Shown here in pieces: positions 41,938-50,245 of a stretch of DNA of 64,000 nucleotides. Position numbers and translations under genes: made by a program. Each line of letters starts with the position of its first letter. The stretch's first letter is position 1. The stretch spans positions 1 through 64,000 of the forward strand of contig CAZPLU010000005.1 of NCBI GenBank assembly GCA_964587625.1, read 5' to 3'. This DNA comes from DAOPZJ01 sp964587625. GTDB taxonomy: Bacteria > Bacillota > Clostridia > Oscillospirales > JAKOTC01. The notes below the pieces were generated by a model. It had not been told where the DNA came from and did not search any database. It saw only the letters and a list, made by a program, of their open reading frames with translations.

Positions 41938-43611
41938 ATGAAAGCAACTTTTTACAACGAGACCCGATTTTCCGATTTTAGAGAAATCATCAACCACAGT
42001 GCGGAAAAATTCGCAAAAAAGACCGCTTTTATCATCAAGGACGGCGACGACCGCTACTTAAAAATCAATTACGATGAATTAAAAAACAGGTTTTATACAT
42101 TGTGCCGACTGCTGATTGATTTAAAATTGAAAGGCAAACGCATCGCCGTAATCGGAAAAAACAGTTTTGGGTGGGCGCTTTCGTATTTATGCGCGGCCGT
42201 CGTCGGTGTCGTTGTGCCACTGGATAAAGAACTCAGCCCCGAAGATGTCCGGGATTTTATGGCTTGCGCCGAGTGCAGCGCTGTCTTCGGCGAAAATGTT
42301 TATTTGGAAAACCTGAAGCCGCTGCTTGCAGAAAGCGTCCGCTGCTTTGATTTTTCCGATATCATGCGTATCTCACAGCCGGTTATGCCGATACAGACCG
42401 CTGACGTCGACGCGGTTGAAATTTCAAAAGACGAGATGCAGGTTCTTATTTTTACCTCGGGCACGACCGGAAACGCAAAAGGCGTCTGCCTTTCACAACA
42501 TAATATCTGCTCGAACATCCATTCCACGGTCAGCGCCGTGAAAATCAAGCCGACCGATACGACCATTTCGATTCTGCCGCTGCACCATACATACGAGTGC
42601 ACGCTCAACTGTCTGCTGCTTTTGTCGCGGGGTTCCTGCATCACCTACTGCGACGGGTTGAGACAGATTTCGAAAAACTTTACCGAATATCACCCCACGG
42701 TTTTGGTGGTCGTCCCCGCCCTGTTAAAAGCGCTGAACAAACAAATCAAAAAATCCGTCACTGCCGGAGTCCCCGAAAAATATAAGCCGCTTTTTGAAAC
42801 CCGGACATTATCGCAGGCGCTCTCCGGCGTCCCGGTTTTGATTCGCAACCTCATCTGCGCCAAAGTGCGCAAATCGCTCGGCGGGAAAATCCGCCTGTTC
42901 ATCGTGGGCGCCGCGGATCTGGACACTTCTTTGGTCGAGGACTTTGTGGCGCTCGGCATCCGCACCCTGCAGGGCTACGGACTGACCGAATGCGCCCCGC
43001 TCCTTGCGGGCAACACCGATTTTTATTTGAATGCGGCGTCCACCGGCAGGGCGGTACCGGGGGTAATGTTAAAAATCGACGAGCCGAACGAGGACGGGAT
43101 CGGCGAGATCCTCGCGAAAGGCGACAATATCATGCTCGGTTATTACCGGGATGACACTGCCGACCAAAAGGCCTTCCGCGACGGTTGGTTTTGTACCGGC
43201 GATCTGGGCTGTCTGGACGATGAAGGCGCGCTCTATATCAAGGGACGCAAAAAAAATGTGATCGTGACCGCCAACGGGAAAAATATTTACCCCGAGGAAC
43301 TTGAAACGCGTATCTCACAGCTGCCGGAAATCTGCGAGGTCATCGTGCTTGCGGATATACAAAACGGCGATGTCCGTGTCAAGGCAAAAATTTTCCCGAA
43401 TCTCGACTTTATCAAAGAGACCCTCGGACGGTTGCCGAAAGCGGAGGATATTCAGGCGGCGGTTCAACAAGTGATCTGCGACGTCAACGCAAAAATCCCC
43501 TCTTATAAACACATCAAGGTCGTGGAGATTTTGACCGCGGCGCTCGAAAAGACAACCACCCAAAAAATCAAGCGATTCGGACCGAATTTGGCTCCGAGTA
43601 TCAATCAATAA
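41938..43611 (+). CDS. AMP-forming acyl-CoA synthetase, paralogue
   Basis: The 557-residue ANL enzyme is a paralogue of the one at 10427-12127. It has the phosphate loop FTSGTTGNAKG at 172-182, LPLHHTYECTLN, GYGLTECAPLLAGN, CTGDLG, GRKKN and the TANGKNIYPEE block. The C-terminal domain contains the region expected to hold the adenylation lysine (TTQKIKRFG). AAGGACG precedes the ATG. The gene is alone, with a promoter and 140-base leader upstream, and converges on azlD with only 14 bases between stops. The acid it activates cannot be inferred. Confidence 0.9.
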   Translation: MKATFYNETRFSDFREIINHSAEKFAKKTAFIIKDGDDRYLKINYDELKNRFYTLCRLLIDLKLKGKRIAVIGKNSFGWALSYLCAAVVGVVVPLDKELSPEDVRDFMACAECSAVFGENVYLENLKPLLAESVRCFDFSDIMRISQPVMPIQTADVDAVEISKDEMQVLIFTSGTTGNAKGVCLSQHNICSNIHSTVSAVKIKPTDTTISILPLHHTYECTLNCLLLLSRGSCITYCDGLRQISKNFTEYHPTVLVVVPALLKALNKQIKKSVTAGVPEKYKPLFETRTLSQALSGVPVLIRNLICAKVRKSLGGKIRLFIVGAADLDTSLVEDFVALGIRTLQGYGLTECAPLLAGNTDFYLNAASTGRAVPGVMLKIDEPNEDGIGEILAKGDNIMLGYYRDDTADQKAFRDGWFCTGDLGCLDDEGALYIKGRKKNVIVTANGKNIYPEELETRISQLPEICEVIVLADIQNGDVRVKAKIFPNLDFIKETLGRLPKAEDIQAAVQQVICDVNAKIPSYKHIKVVEILTAALEKTTTQKIKRFGPNLAPSINQ

Positions 43612-43625
43612 TCATCAAAATCCGG

Positions 43626-43946
43626 TTACCCGAGCAGTTTGAATGCCAGCTCAATCACGAAAACCGCCGCGCAGGCAAACGCCGCAACGGTCGGAAGCTT
43701 TTTATCAAACAACGCCAACGTGACCGCGACAACAAGCCCGACCGCGGCGGACAAGATCATATCGGGGGCGTAAAAGATATCGGGGATGACCATCGCCGAG
43801 AGCACGGCGAAGGGCATATAATACAAAAATGAAATCGCAAATCGGTTTTCGATTTTGCGGCGGATCAACGTCAGCGGCAACATTCGGATCAAATAGGTGA
43901 CCCCCGCCATAACGATGACATAAAACAACATCTCCGCGCCGGTCAT
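43626..43946 (-). CDS. azlD: Branched-chain amino acid exporter subunit AzlD
   Basis: The 106-residue protein has four hydrophobic helices and the AzlD pattern GVTYLIRMLPLTLIRRKIENRFAISFLYYMPFAVLSAMVIPDI. With AzlC it forms an exporter of branched-chain amino acids or analogues. Its start overlaps the azlC stop by ATGA, so the two are coupled. Confidence 0.92.
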   Translation of the reverse strand: MTGAEMLFYVIVMAGVTYLIRMLPLTLIRRKIENRFAISFLYYMPFAVLSAMVIPDIFYAPDMILSAAVGLVVAVTLALFDKKLPTVAAFACAAVFVIELAFKLLG

Positions 43947-44662
43947 TGCCTACCGTCCCCACCCTTGACGGGAAAACAAATCGCGCCGAACCCCGAGGCG
44001 GCGACCGCGCAGACGATGATCACAAACCCCGAAGATAAATTTTTCAGATACGGTGTAAATTTGAATATACAGCTCAACCCGACCGATATCGCAATCACAG
44101 CGAATGCCGGCCGGTGTTTTTTTGCCGGCGGAAGAATGATGGCGGCGAACATCGCATAGAGTGCGATTGAGAGCGCCGAGCGCAACATGTCGGGCATGAT
44201 GCCGCCTGCCAACGCGCCGAGCAGCGTTCCGAGCGTCCAGCCGATCACGGGTGCGGTACCCAGACCGTATAGATAAATATTGCCGAGTTCGTCCGGTTTT
44301 TCGCTGGCGACCCCGTAGACCTCGTCGGTGACGAAGAATGAGACGACAAGCCGCCGCAGCGTCGTCATGCTCATGTCGAGTTTTTGCGACAGCGACGCCG
44401 ACATCAGCGAATAGCGCAGGTTGATGACGATTTGGGACAACACCAGTTCGATGATCGGCGCGCCGCTCACGATCAGGCCGATTCCCGCGAACTGCCCCGC
44501 CGAGGTGACCGTCGTCATCGAAATCAACACCGCAATCCACCACGGGATTCCCATGTTCACGGCCATCATGCCGAATGAAAAAGAGACCGAGAGATATCCC
44601 AGTCCGATCGGCAGCCCGTCTTTTAACCCGCGTATATACTCTTTTCCGTGCAATTCCGCCAT
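43943..44662 (-). CDS. azlC: Branched-chain amino acid exporter subunit AzlC
   Basis: The 239-residue AzlC protein has about six to seven membrane helices and family blocks GLPIGLGYLSVSFSFGMMAV, TSAGQFAGIGLI, INLRYSLMSASLSQKL and DEVYGVASEKP. It is the large subunit of the AzlCD exporter known from Bacillus (4-azaleucine resistance). It is divergent from the GPH symporter gene with 180 bases between them, which contain A/T-rich promoter-like DNA but no clear operator. No adjacent Lrp-type regulator gene is seen, unlike in Bacillus. Confidence 0.93.
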   Translation of the reverse strand: MAELHGKEYIRGLKDGLPIGLGYLSVSFSFGMMAVNMGIPWWIAVLISMTTVTSAGQFAGIGLIVSGAPIIELVLSQIVINLRYSLMSASLSQKLDMSMTTLRRLVVSFFVTDEVYGVASEKPDELGNIYLYGLGTAPVIGWTLGTLLGALAGGIMPDMLRSALSIALYAMFAAIILPPAKKHRPAFAVIAISVGLSCIFKFTPYLKNLSSGFVIIVCAVAASGFGAICFPVKGGDGRQ

Positions 44663-44845
44663 CTTTACCCTGCCTTATGCCGTATTCGGCGAAATGTATT
44701 ATATCTCTTTTCGCCCTTTATCGCAAGCCCGTGTTGTATTTTTATGTTGTATTTTGGCGGTTTTTATGATAAAATCCCATTGTCACCTGAGGTTGGTTAA
44801 AAACAAAATTCCAAGCGCGGATTCAATCTGTACATAAGGACGGTT

Positions 44846-46339
44846 ATGATCATGAAAGCACCGCTCTCCGAGGCAACCGTTTTCAAGCGCAATAAGTGGG
44901 CATACACCTTGCCGGGATTCGGACGCGATATGGCCTACACGCTCTTTGCGACCTATGTTTTGACCTATGTCCTGTTCACGCGCGCGATCACGCCCGAGCA
45001 GTTCGCGGCGCTCGGTATCATCTTGGCGGTCTTTCGCGTCTGGGACGCTTTGAACGATCCCGTCATGGGCGGAATCATCGAGAACACGCGCTCTAAATTC
45101 GGAAGATTCAAGCCCTGGATTTTAATCGGCGGCGTGACAAACGCGGCGGTTTTAATCGCGATGTTCACCAACCGTGCCGAGGGCTGGGCGTTTGTCTGCC
45201 TGTTTGCGATTTTATACTTGCTCTGGGATATCACTTGGACGATGAACGACATCGCCTACTGGTCGATGCTGCCGTCATTGACCAGCGACCCCAAAAACCG
45301 CGACAGCGTGACTTCAATGGCAAACCTGTTCGCCGGCATCGGCGCGATTGCCGCGACCGGACTGATTCCGATTTTCACCAACGGCGAAAACGCCATCGGC
45401 GGCAGCTCGATCTCGGGTTATGCCGCCGTGGTGCTGTTTATCGCAGGCCTTTTAGCCGTCAGCCAGATTCTCCTCTGTCTGGGCGTCAAGCAGGATAATA
45501 CCGTGCGCCCCAAGCAAGAGAGCGTAGGCCTGAAAAAGATGTTTCATGTCATTTTCCATAACGATCAGCTGCTTTGGGTCACGTTGATTATGCTGTTATA
45601 TAACCTCGGCAGCACGCTGATCACCGCGTTCGGCGTCAATTATATGTACCTGTCGTTCGGTTACAACGGCTTTTTGGTCACGCTGTTCGTGGCTTTCTGG
45701 GCCGTCGCCTCGGTCGCCATCAACGCCCTCTACCCGGCGTTTGCCGCGAAATATTCACGCACAACGCTGTCCAAACTCGCTGTCATCATGACGACCGTCG
45801 GCTACGCGCTGTTTTTCCTCGGCGGCACGCTGATCCCGAACACCGAGGCGCTTAAAACGCTGAACGTCGCGCTGCTGTGCGTGGAGGCGTTTGTCATCGG
45901 ATTCGGGCAGTCGCTGTTTTATATGGTCACCACGATTTGCCTGACCAACACCATCGAATATAACGAATACAAGACAGGGGAACGCGACGAGGCCATCATC
46001 TTCTCGCTGCGCCCGTTCATGGCCAAAATGGGCAGCGCGCTGCAGCAAGTGGCCATCACCGTCGTCTATATCGCCATCGGCATGACGACGCTGACCGGCG
46101 GCATTGCCGAGGTTGAAAAAAACGCCAACCTGAAGCTGATCGACGAAACGGCGAAGGCCGACCAAATCGCCGCGCTGCTGTCCGCCGCGCCCGATTCGAT
46201 GGTGCTTTGGCTGCGGGTCTTTATGACTTTGCTGCCGATTGTCTTGATCGGATGCGCTTATCTGGTGATGCGCAAGCGGGTTAAAATCGACGAAAAAGAA
46301 TATGACCGGATGCTCGCAGCAATCGCAAAAAGGACATAA
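44846..46339 (+). CDS. GPH-family glycoside/pentoside/hexuronide:cation symporter
   Basis: The 497-residue transporter has 12 predicted helices and the MelB-like start LPGFGRDMAYTLFATYVLTYV, followed by FRVWDALNDPVMGGIIENTRSKFGRFKPWIL, the diagnostic Asp-containing loop of this family. It imports a sugar or glycoside together with Na+ or H+. AAGGA is 5 bases before the first ATG; a second ATG six bases later is equally possible. It directly precedes the pyrophosphatase-like gene (4 bases apart). The sugar is unknown. Confidence 0.88.
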   Translation: MIMKAPLSEATVFKRNKWAYTLPGFGRDMAYTLFATYVLTYVLFTRAITPEQFAALGIILAVFRVWDALNDPVMGGIIENTRSKFGRFKPWILIGGVTNAAVLIAMFTNRAEGWAFVCLFAILYLLWDITWTMNDIAYWSMLPSLTSDPKNRDSVTSMANLFAGIGAIAATGLIPIFTNGENAIGGSSISGYAAVVLFIAGLLAVSQILLCLGVKQDNTVRPKQESVGLKKMFHVIFHNDQLLWVTLIMLLYNLGSTLITAFGVNYMYLSFGYNGFLVTLFVAFWAVASVAINALYPAFAAKYSRTTLSKLAVIMTTVGYALFFLGGTLIPNTEALKTLNVALLCVEAFVIGFGQSLFYMVTTICLTNTIEYNEYKTGERDEAIIFSLRPFMAKMGSALQQVAITVVYIAIGMTTLTGGIAEVEKNANLKLIDETAKADQIAALLSAAPDSMVLWLRVFMTLLPIVLIGCAYLVMRKRVKIDEKEYDRMLAAIAKRT

Positions 46340-46343
46340 TAAG

Positions 46344-46691
46344 ATGGAAAACGAAAAATTTTGGGAGGCGCTCGACACGCTCGTCGGGCAATCGGAGATC
46401 GTGATCGACCGCCCGAAAGGAGCCGCGCACCCGCGTTATCCCGCGTTTATTTACCCGGTCGATTACGGTTATCTGAAAGACACCGCCTCCATGGACGGCG
46501 GCGGCATCGACGTTTGGGTCGGCACCGATCCGGCGCGAAAAAACGACGCCATCATGTGTATTGTCGATGTATTGAAAAGAGACAGCGAGATTAAAATTTT
46601 GATCGGCTGTACTGAGGAGGAAAAATCGCTTGTCTGCCGGACGCACAACGAGAGCGCGTTTATGAAGGGTATTTTAATTCGGAGATCATAA
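46344..46691 (+). CDS. Inorganic pyrophosphatase-like protein
   Basis: The 115-residue protein is a short relative of soluble family I inorganic pyrophosphatase. Visible are RPKGAAHPRYPAFIYPVDYGYLKDTASMDGGGIDVWVG, corresponding to the YP(V)DYG core and part of the metal-binding Asp region of PPase. It is shorter than typical PPase (about 170) and lacks the canonical DGDPxD pattern, so true PPi hydrolysis is uncertain; related short proteins have been annotated as nucleotide- or phosphate-binding. AAGGACAT precedes the ATG at 46344. It probably shares a transcript with the GPH symporter. Confidence 0.7.
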   Translation: MENEKFWEALDTLVGQSEIVIDRPKGAAHPRYPAFIYPVDYGYLKDTASMDGGGIDVWVGTDPARKNDAIMCIVDVLKRDSEIKILIGCTEEEKSLVCRTHNESAFMKGILIRRS

Positions 46692-46772
46692 ATATTGCAC
46701 TTTTTCGCTGCTGTCTGTCCGAGGTTCTTCGTCTTGCGCTCAAAATCACAAAATCACCAATATACCGATTTG

Positions 46773-46797
46773 AACCGCCGCAAAGGCGGCTTTTTAT
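46773..46797 (+). terminator. Terminator of GPH symporter-PPase-like unit
   Basis: CCGCC-GCAAA-GGCGG hairpin followed by CTTTTTAT. Confidence 0.7.
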
Positions 46798-46869
46798 AAA
46801 ATTTTTAGCCCCGGTGAAAAATTTTTGACACCTGAGTTGTATTATCAATGAAAGGAGTTGGGATACGGC

Positions 46870-47355
46870 ATGCATTCAAACGAGCTCATTGAATGCGTCG
46901 GGCGGGCGGTGGCGCGTTATTCCGACAACCTGCGGCGGCTGGCGTTCACCTACGTCAAATCCGTGCACAGCGCCGAGGACGTCGTGCAGGACGTCTTTTT
47001 GGCTTATCTGCAAAAGGCGCCGAAATTCGAGAGCGCCGAGCACGAAAAGGCCTGGCTGCTGCGGGTGACGATCAACAAAAGCCGCAATGCCGTAAAAACG
47101 GGTTGGTTTCGCAGCCGCTTCGAACTGGCCGAGGAGACCGGTTATCTGCCGCCCGAACAGAGCGAAGTGCTCGAAGCCGTATTGTCGCTCGCGCCGAAAT
47201 ACCGGCTCCCCGTCCACCTGTATTACTACGAGGGCTATTCGATCAGGGAGATCGCAAATGTCCTCGGAACCAACCCCGCGACGGTCGGCACCCGGCTGGC
47301 ACGCGCACGGGGTTTATTGAGACAATCACTGGGAGGTTTTGAAGATGAAGCATAA
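46870..47355 (+). CDS. ECF-type RNA polymerase sigma factor
   Basis: The 161-residue protein has sigma region 2 (RRLAFTYVKSVHSAEDVVQDVFLAYLQKA) and sigma region 4 (LSLAPKYRLPVHLYYYEGYSIREIANVLGTNPATVGTRLARARGLL) and none of the others, so it is an extracytoplasmic-function sigma factor. AAAGGAG 12 bases before the ATG at 46870 supports that start; a TTG at 46858 overlaps the site. Its last 11 bases overlap the start of the membrane protein gene downstream, the usual sigma/anti-sigma coupling. Upstream, TTGACA at 46825-46830 has no good -10 at the usual distance, so the promoter may be of ECF type. Confidence 0.88.
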   Translation: MHSNELIECVGRAVARYSDNLRRLAFTYVKSVHSAEDVVQDVFLAYLQKAPKFESAEHEKAWLLRVTINKSRNAVKTGWFRSRFELAEETGYLPPEQSEVLEAVLSLAPKYRLPVHLYYYEGYSIREIANVLGTNPATVGTRLARARGLLRQSLGGFEDEA

Positions 47356-48871
47356 CAACTACCGCGAGGCGTTGAACGCGGTGAAATTAAACGATGATTT
47401 CAATGAAAAAACCATCGCAATGCTGGAAAGCAAAATAAAACCGTCGCGTAAATTCCGTCTGAAACCCGCGCTTGCGGCAGGTCTTGCCGTGCTGCTTTTG
47501 AGCGGCGGCGCGTCGGCGTTCGCCATCGCGGCGGAGGCGAGGGAATACAACGCCGCCGTGGCATTTTTTTCGACCAATCATCTCCCGACCGAGGGCCTTT
47601 CGCGCGGCGAGATCAAAAGCGTCTGCCGCGACATCACGACCGGCAAATTCGCCCATGGCAAGACCGCCGAAGTGATTCAAAAAAGCGTCGGCGGTTACGA
47701 GATTTCGCAAAACGCGCCGACGCCGGAGGACGTCGAGGCGCTCTGGAACTATAAAAACGGCAACGGCAATCACTACTATATTCCGTTGGACACCGGAGAA
47801 TACCGGTACGACTATACGGAAAAATATGACGAATCACTCGCGTTATATGTGCCCGATAAGGTTTTATTCGGAAAATACGACGGCGACACCCTGCTCTGGC
47901 AGGCGGAACTCCCCGATTTCTCCATTAGCTTTTATACCGTTTACGGAGATTATATCGTATTATTCGGATGCAGCGACAGCCATTCCTCCGATCAAGCGAC
48001 ATACGGGAGATTGGCTCTGCTTGATCAAAACGGGCAGATATTGTGGGACATCACTGCCGATAACGGATATCAAAGAGAATATTTTGAGAAAGCGGTCTGT
48101 GACGAAAACGGCATCACGGTGTTCGGCATGGTCAATCTGCCGATGACCGAAATCACCCAAGACGACGACCGGGTCACGCATAATTATTCCACCGAAAAGG
48201 TGCTTGAGGTCATCCGCTATGATTACGGCGGAAACAAGATTCAACGCACCGAAAAAAAGGTCGGCAGCCACGCGGGGATATGGAACGCCGCAAAGTTCGG
48301 CGACGGCTGGCTCGTGCAAATGGGCGGTTATACCGAGGGCGAATATCTGTTGAAGGTGAACGCCGACGGGACCTTCGCCGATTCGTTCACCTACAGCGCG
48401 CGGGACGCGGAATATTTCATCAACGATATGTTCGACTACAACGGCAAAATCTGGCTGAGTGCCTATTCGGTTCCCAAGCTCGATCCGGGCGAAGGCACGG
48501 CCGGGGGCAGATACGACATCGCGGGGATTTTAAACCCGATCTTTGAACATGAGGAATTTGACATTTCCAATGAGGAATTGACAAAGCGGGTGCGCGCGAA
48601 CTTCACGGCGGTATTGCTCGTCTGCGACCCCGAAACCGGAGTGCCCGGCGAGTTTTATTCGGTCGAGGGGTCGCTCGGTTCCAAGCTGTCGGCGGATGAA
48701 AGCGGGCGGCTCATCTGGAAAGTCGAGCGCATCACCGACACCTATCTCTCAATGATGACTTCGTCTTTTACCATCGGCGGCGCGTGTGACGTGTTTGAAT
48801 ATACGTTTGACGAAAGCGGTGCTTTGGTTAATCGGGCAAAAACAGAGGAAGTCACCCCGTTCAGACGGTAG
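47345..48871 (+). CDS. Membrane protein paired with the ECF sigma factor (probable anti-sigma)
   Basis: The 508-residue protein has an N-terminal cytoplasmic part of about 35 residues (NYREALNAVKLNDDFNEKTIAMLESKIKPSR), one membrane helix near 42-64 and a long outside domain of beta-rich repeats (DGDTLLWQAELP, LLDQNGQILWD, DENGITVFGM, GDGWLVQMGGY) suggestive of a propeller. GGGAGG at 8-base spacing supports the ATG at 47345, overlapping the sigma gene by 11 bases. The topology and coupling suggest that it holds the sigma factor and senses an outside signal, but the classical anti-sigma zinc motif (HxxxCxxC) is absent. The ligand is unknown. Confidence 0.68.
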   Translation: MKHNNYREALNAVKLNDDFNEKTIAMLESKIKPSRKFRLKPALAAGLAVLLLSGGASAFAIAAEAREYNAAVAFFSTNHLPTEGLSRGEIKSVCRDITTGKFAHGKTAEVIQKSVGGYEISQNAPTPEDVEALWNYKNGNGNHYYIPLDTGEYRYDYTEKYDESLALYVPDKVLFGKYDGDTLLWQAELPDFSISFYTVYGDYIVLFGCSDSHSSDQATYGRLALLDQNGQILWDITADNGYQREYFEKAVCDENGITVFGMVNLPMTEITQDDDRVTHNYSTEKVLEVIRYDYGGNKIQRTEKKVGSHAGIWNAAKFGDGWLVQMGGYTEGEYLLKVNADGTFADSFTYSARDAEYFINDMFDYNGKIWLSAYSVPKLDPGEGTAGGRYDIAGILNPIFEHEEFDISNEELTKRVRANFTAVLLVCDPETGVPGEFYSVEGSLGSKLSADESGRLIWKVERITDTYLSMMTSSFTIGGACDVFEYTFDESGALVNRAKTEEVTPFRR

Positions 48872-48884
48872 GGATTCCACTGAC

Positions 48885-48935
48885 TCGGTGATGACGAGAT
48901 CCATCGGCTGCGCTCAGGATGATAAAATATAGTGA
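48885..48935 (+). repeat. Possible dispersed short repeat
   Basis: The segment contains GATCCATCGGCTGCGCTCAGGATGATAA, like the widespread intergenic repeats that carry GCTGCGCTCAGGATGA in many bacteria. Only one copy was found in this window, so dispersal is inferred. Confidence 0.3.
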
Positions 48936-48977
48936 ACTTGAAAAACAAGGCGAGGATAAACGGTAAGTGGCTTCACT

Positions 48978-49012
48978 AAACAGGCGGACGCAATCGCGTC
49001 CGCCTGTTTTTT
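48978..49012. terminator. Terminator between convergent genes
   Basis: AAACAGGCGGACGC-AATC-GCGTCCGCCTGTTT is a 14-bp perfect stem followed by TTTTA; it can serve both the sigma operon and the GNAT gene. Confidence 0.88.
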
Positions 49013-49023
49013 AATACTATTGA

Positions 49024-49470
49024 TTATTCGGTACTGTCCGACTTGCGGATTTTAAATTTAACACTGAATATCTCGTGATTAAAACTCCGCCAAAACGCTT
49101 GACCCGGCAGATTGTCCGTCATACAGGAAAGCCCGATTTCATCGACCCCGAGTTGCTGAAACAGTAAACCGACTGCCTCTTTCCCAAAACCCTGCCGCCG
49201 ATGTTCGCGGGAAATAAAAAAATGCCGCACCCACATTTCAGATAAGTCAACCAGCGCGTAACCGATGATCTCACCATTTAATTGAAACGAATAACCTGTA
49301 TAGACACCTCTTTGAAACCAATCGCGCATTCGGTCTTCTAATTCCGAAACCGTCATCGTGTTTGTCTGCTGCCCCTCGTCGATCAGTTGTCTATTCATCA
49401 ATGCCAACGCGGGGCAATCGTCAAGTGCGGTTGTTTCAATCGTGATTCTGTTTTTTTGATTCATCTTCAA
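49024..49470 (-). CDS. GNAT-family N-acetyltransferase
   Basis: The 148-residue protein has the GNAT layout with the acetyl-CoA motif A, HFFISREHRRQGFGKEAVGLL, in which RRQGFG is the pyrophosphate-binding loop. The N-terminal part has LMNRQLIDEGQ and the beta-strand EIIGYALVDL. The substrate cannot be inferred. It is upstream of the terminator at 48978 and 37 bases downstream of the endonuclease/phosphatase-like gene... both on the minus strand. Confidence 0.82.
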   Translation of the reverse strand: MKMNQKNRITIETTALDDCPALALMNRQLIDEGQQTNTMTVSELEDRMRDWFQRGVYTGYSFQLNGEIIGYALVDLSEMWVRHFFISREHRRQGFGKEAVGLLFQQLGVDEIGLSCMTDNLPGQAFWRSFNHEIFSVKFKIRKSDSTE

Positions 49471-49507
49471 ACCCTTCCGAACCCCGACAACTTAAAAACT
49501 CTACACT

Positions 49508-50212
49508 TTAAATTTCACACTCCGCCAAATGCGGGCAGTGGTCGGACGCGACGATTTGAGGGATATCCGCGCCGACGACCGTTTTTACGTTTTTGGCGAA
49601 GATGTAATCGATTTTAACGCGCGGCGCGTCGGACGGCCAGCTTTTTAAAGTTTTATCCTTTAACAATGCCGCCGTATCGGTGTAGGACGCGTAAATCGGC
49701 GCCAAGATCGGATCATCGGGTTCGAGGTTAAAATCGCCCATTAAAATCGTCGGTCCGTTCCCGGTGTTGGCAAGCACGGTCGCAACGGCGTTTTTGGATT
49801 CGGCGCGGGCAAGTCCCATGTGGGTTGCAAGCACTGTAAAACCGTCAAATTCGGCTTTCAACAGGCAGCGGGTTTCGTAATATGTATCCTCGTCTTTTAC
49901 GGGCGGATCGGGGATTTCAATGATCTTGACGGATTGAAACGGGATTTTCGAGAGGATGGCGTTGCCGTAATCGCCGTCGTCCGGAAATGTGATCGCGCGT
50001 GCGAAAAAATAATGCGGCCAACCGAGCAACCCGGCGATCCGCTCGGTTTGATGAAAATATCCCGGGTCGTCTCCGCCGTCGCGCACCTCGTTGAGCGCCA
50101 CGACGTCGGGGTCGAATTTTCGTATCACGTCCGCGACCATCCCGAGGTCGATACCGCCTTTGAGATGGCGCATACCGTGCTGGATGTTATAAGTCATAAA
50201 ATTTAGTTTCAT
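49508..50212 (-). CDS. Endonuclease/exonuclease/phosphatase family protein
   Basis: The 234-residue protein belongs to the EEP (DNase I/sphingomyelinase-like) fold. It opens with LNFMTYNIQHG, has the metal-binding Glu in VVALNEVRD, the catalytic GDFNLEPDDP and ends with the SDHCPHLAE motif. No signal peptide is present. Members hydrolyse phosphodiesters of nucleic acids, lipids or metabolites; here the substrate is unknown. It is followed by the GNAT gene and preceded by the glutamate dehydrogenase gene, 33 bases apart from the latter. Confidence 0.85.
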   Translation of the reverse strand: MKLNFMTYNIQHGMRHLKGGIDLGMVADVIRKFDPDVVALNEVRDGGDDPGYFHQTERIAGLLGWPHYFFARAITFPDDGDYGNAILSKIPFQSVKIIEIPDPPVKDEDTYYETRCLLKAEFDGFTVLATHMGLARAESKNAVATVLANTGNGPTILMGDFNLEPDDPILAPIYASYTDTAALLKDKTLKSWPSDAPRVKIDYIFAKNVKTVVGADIPQIVASDHCPHLAECEI

Positions 50213-50245
50213 GCGTGTAAACCGCCTTTTTATGATAATAGCTCT

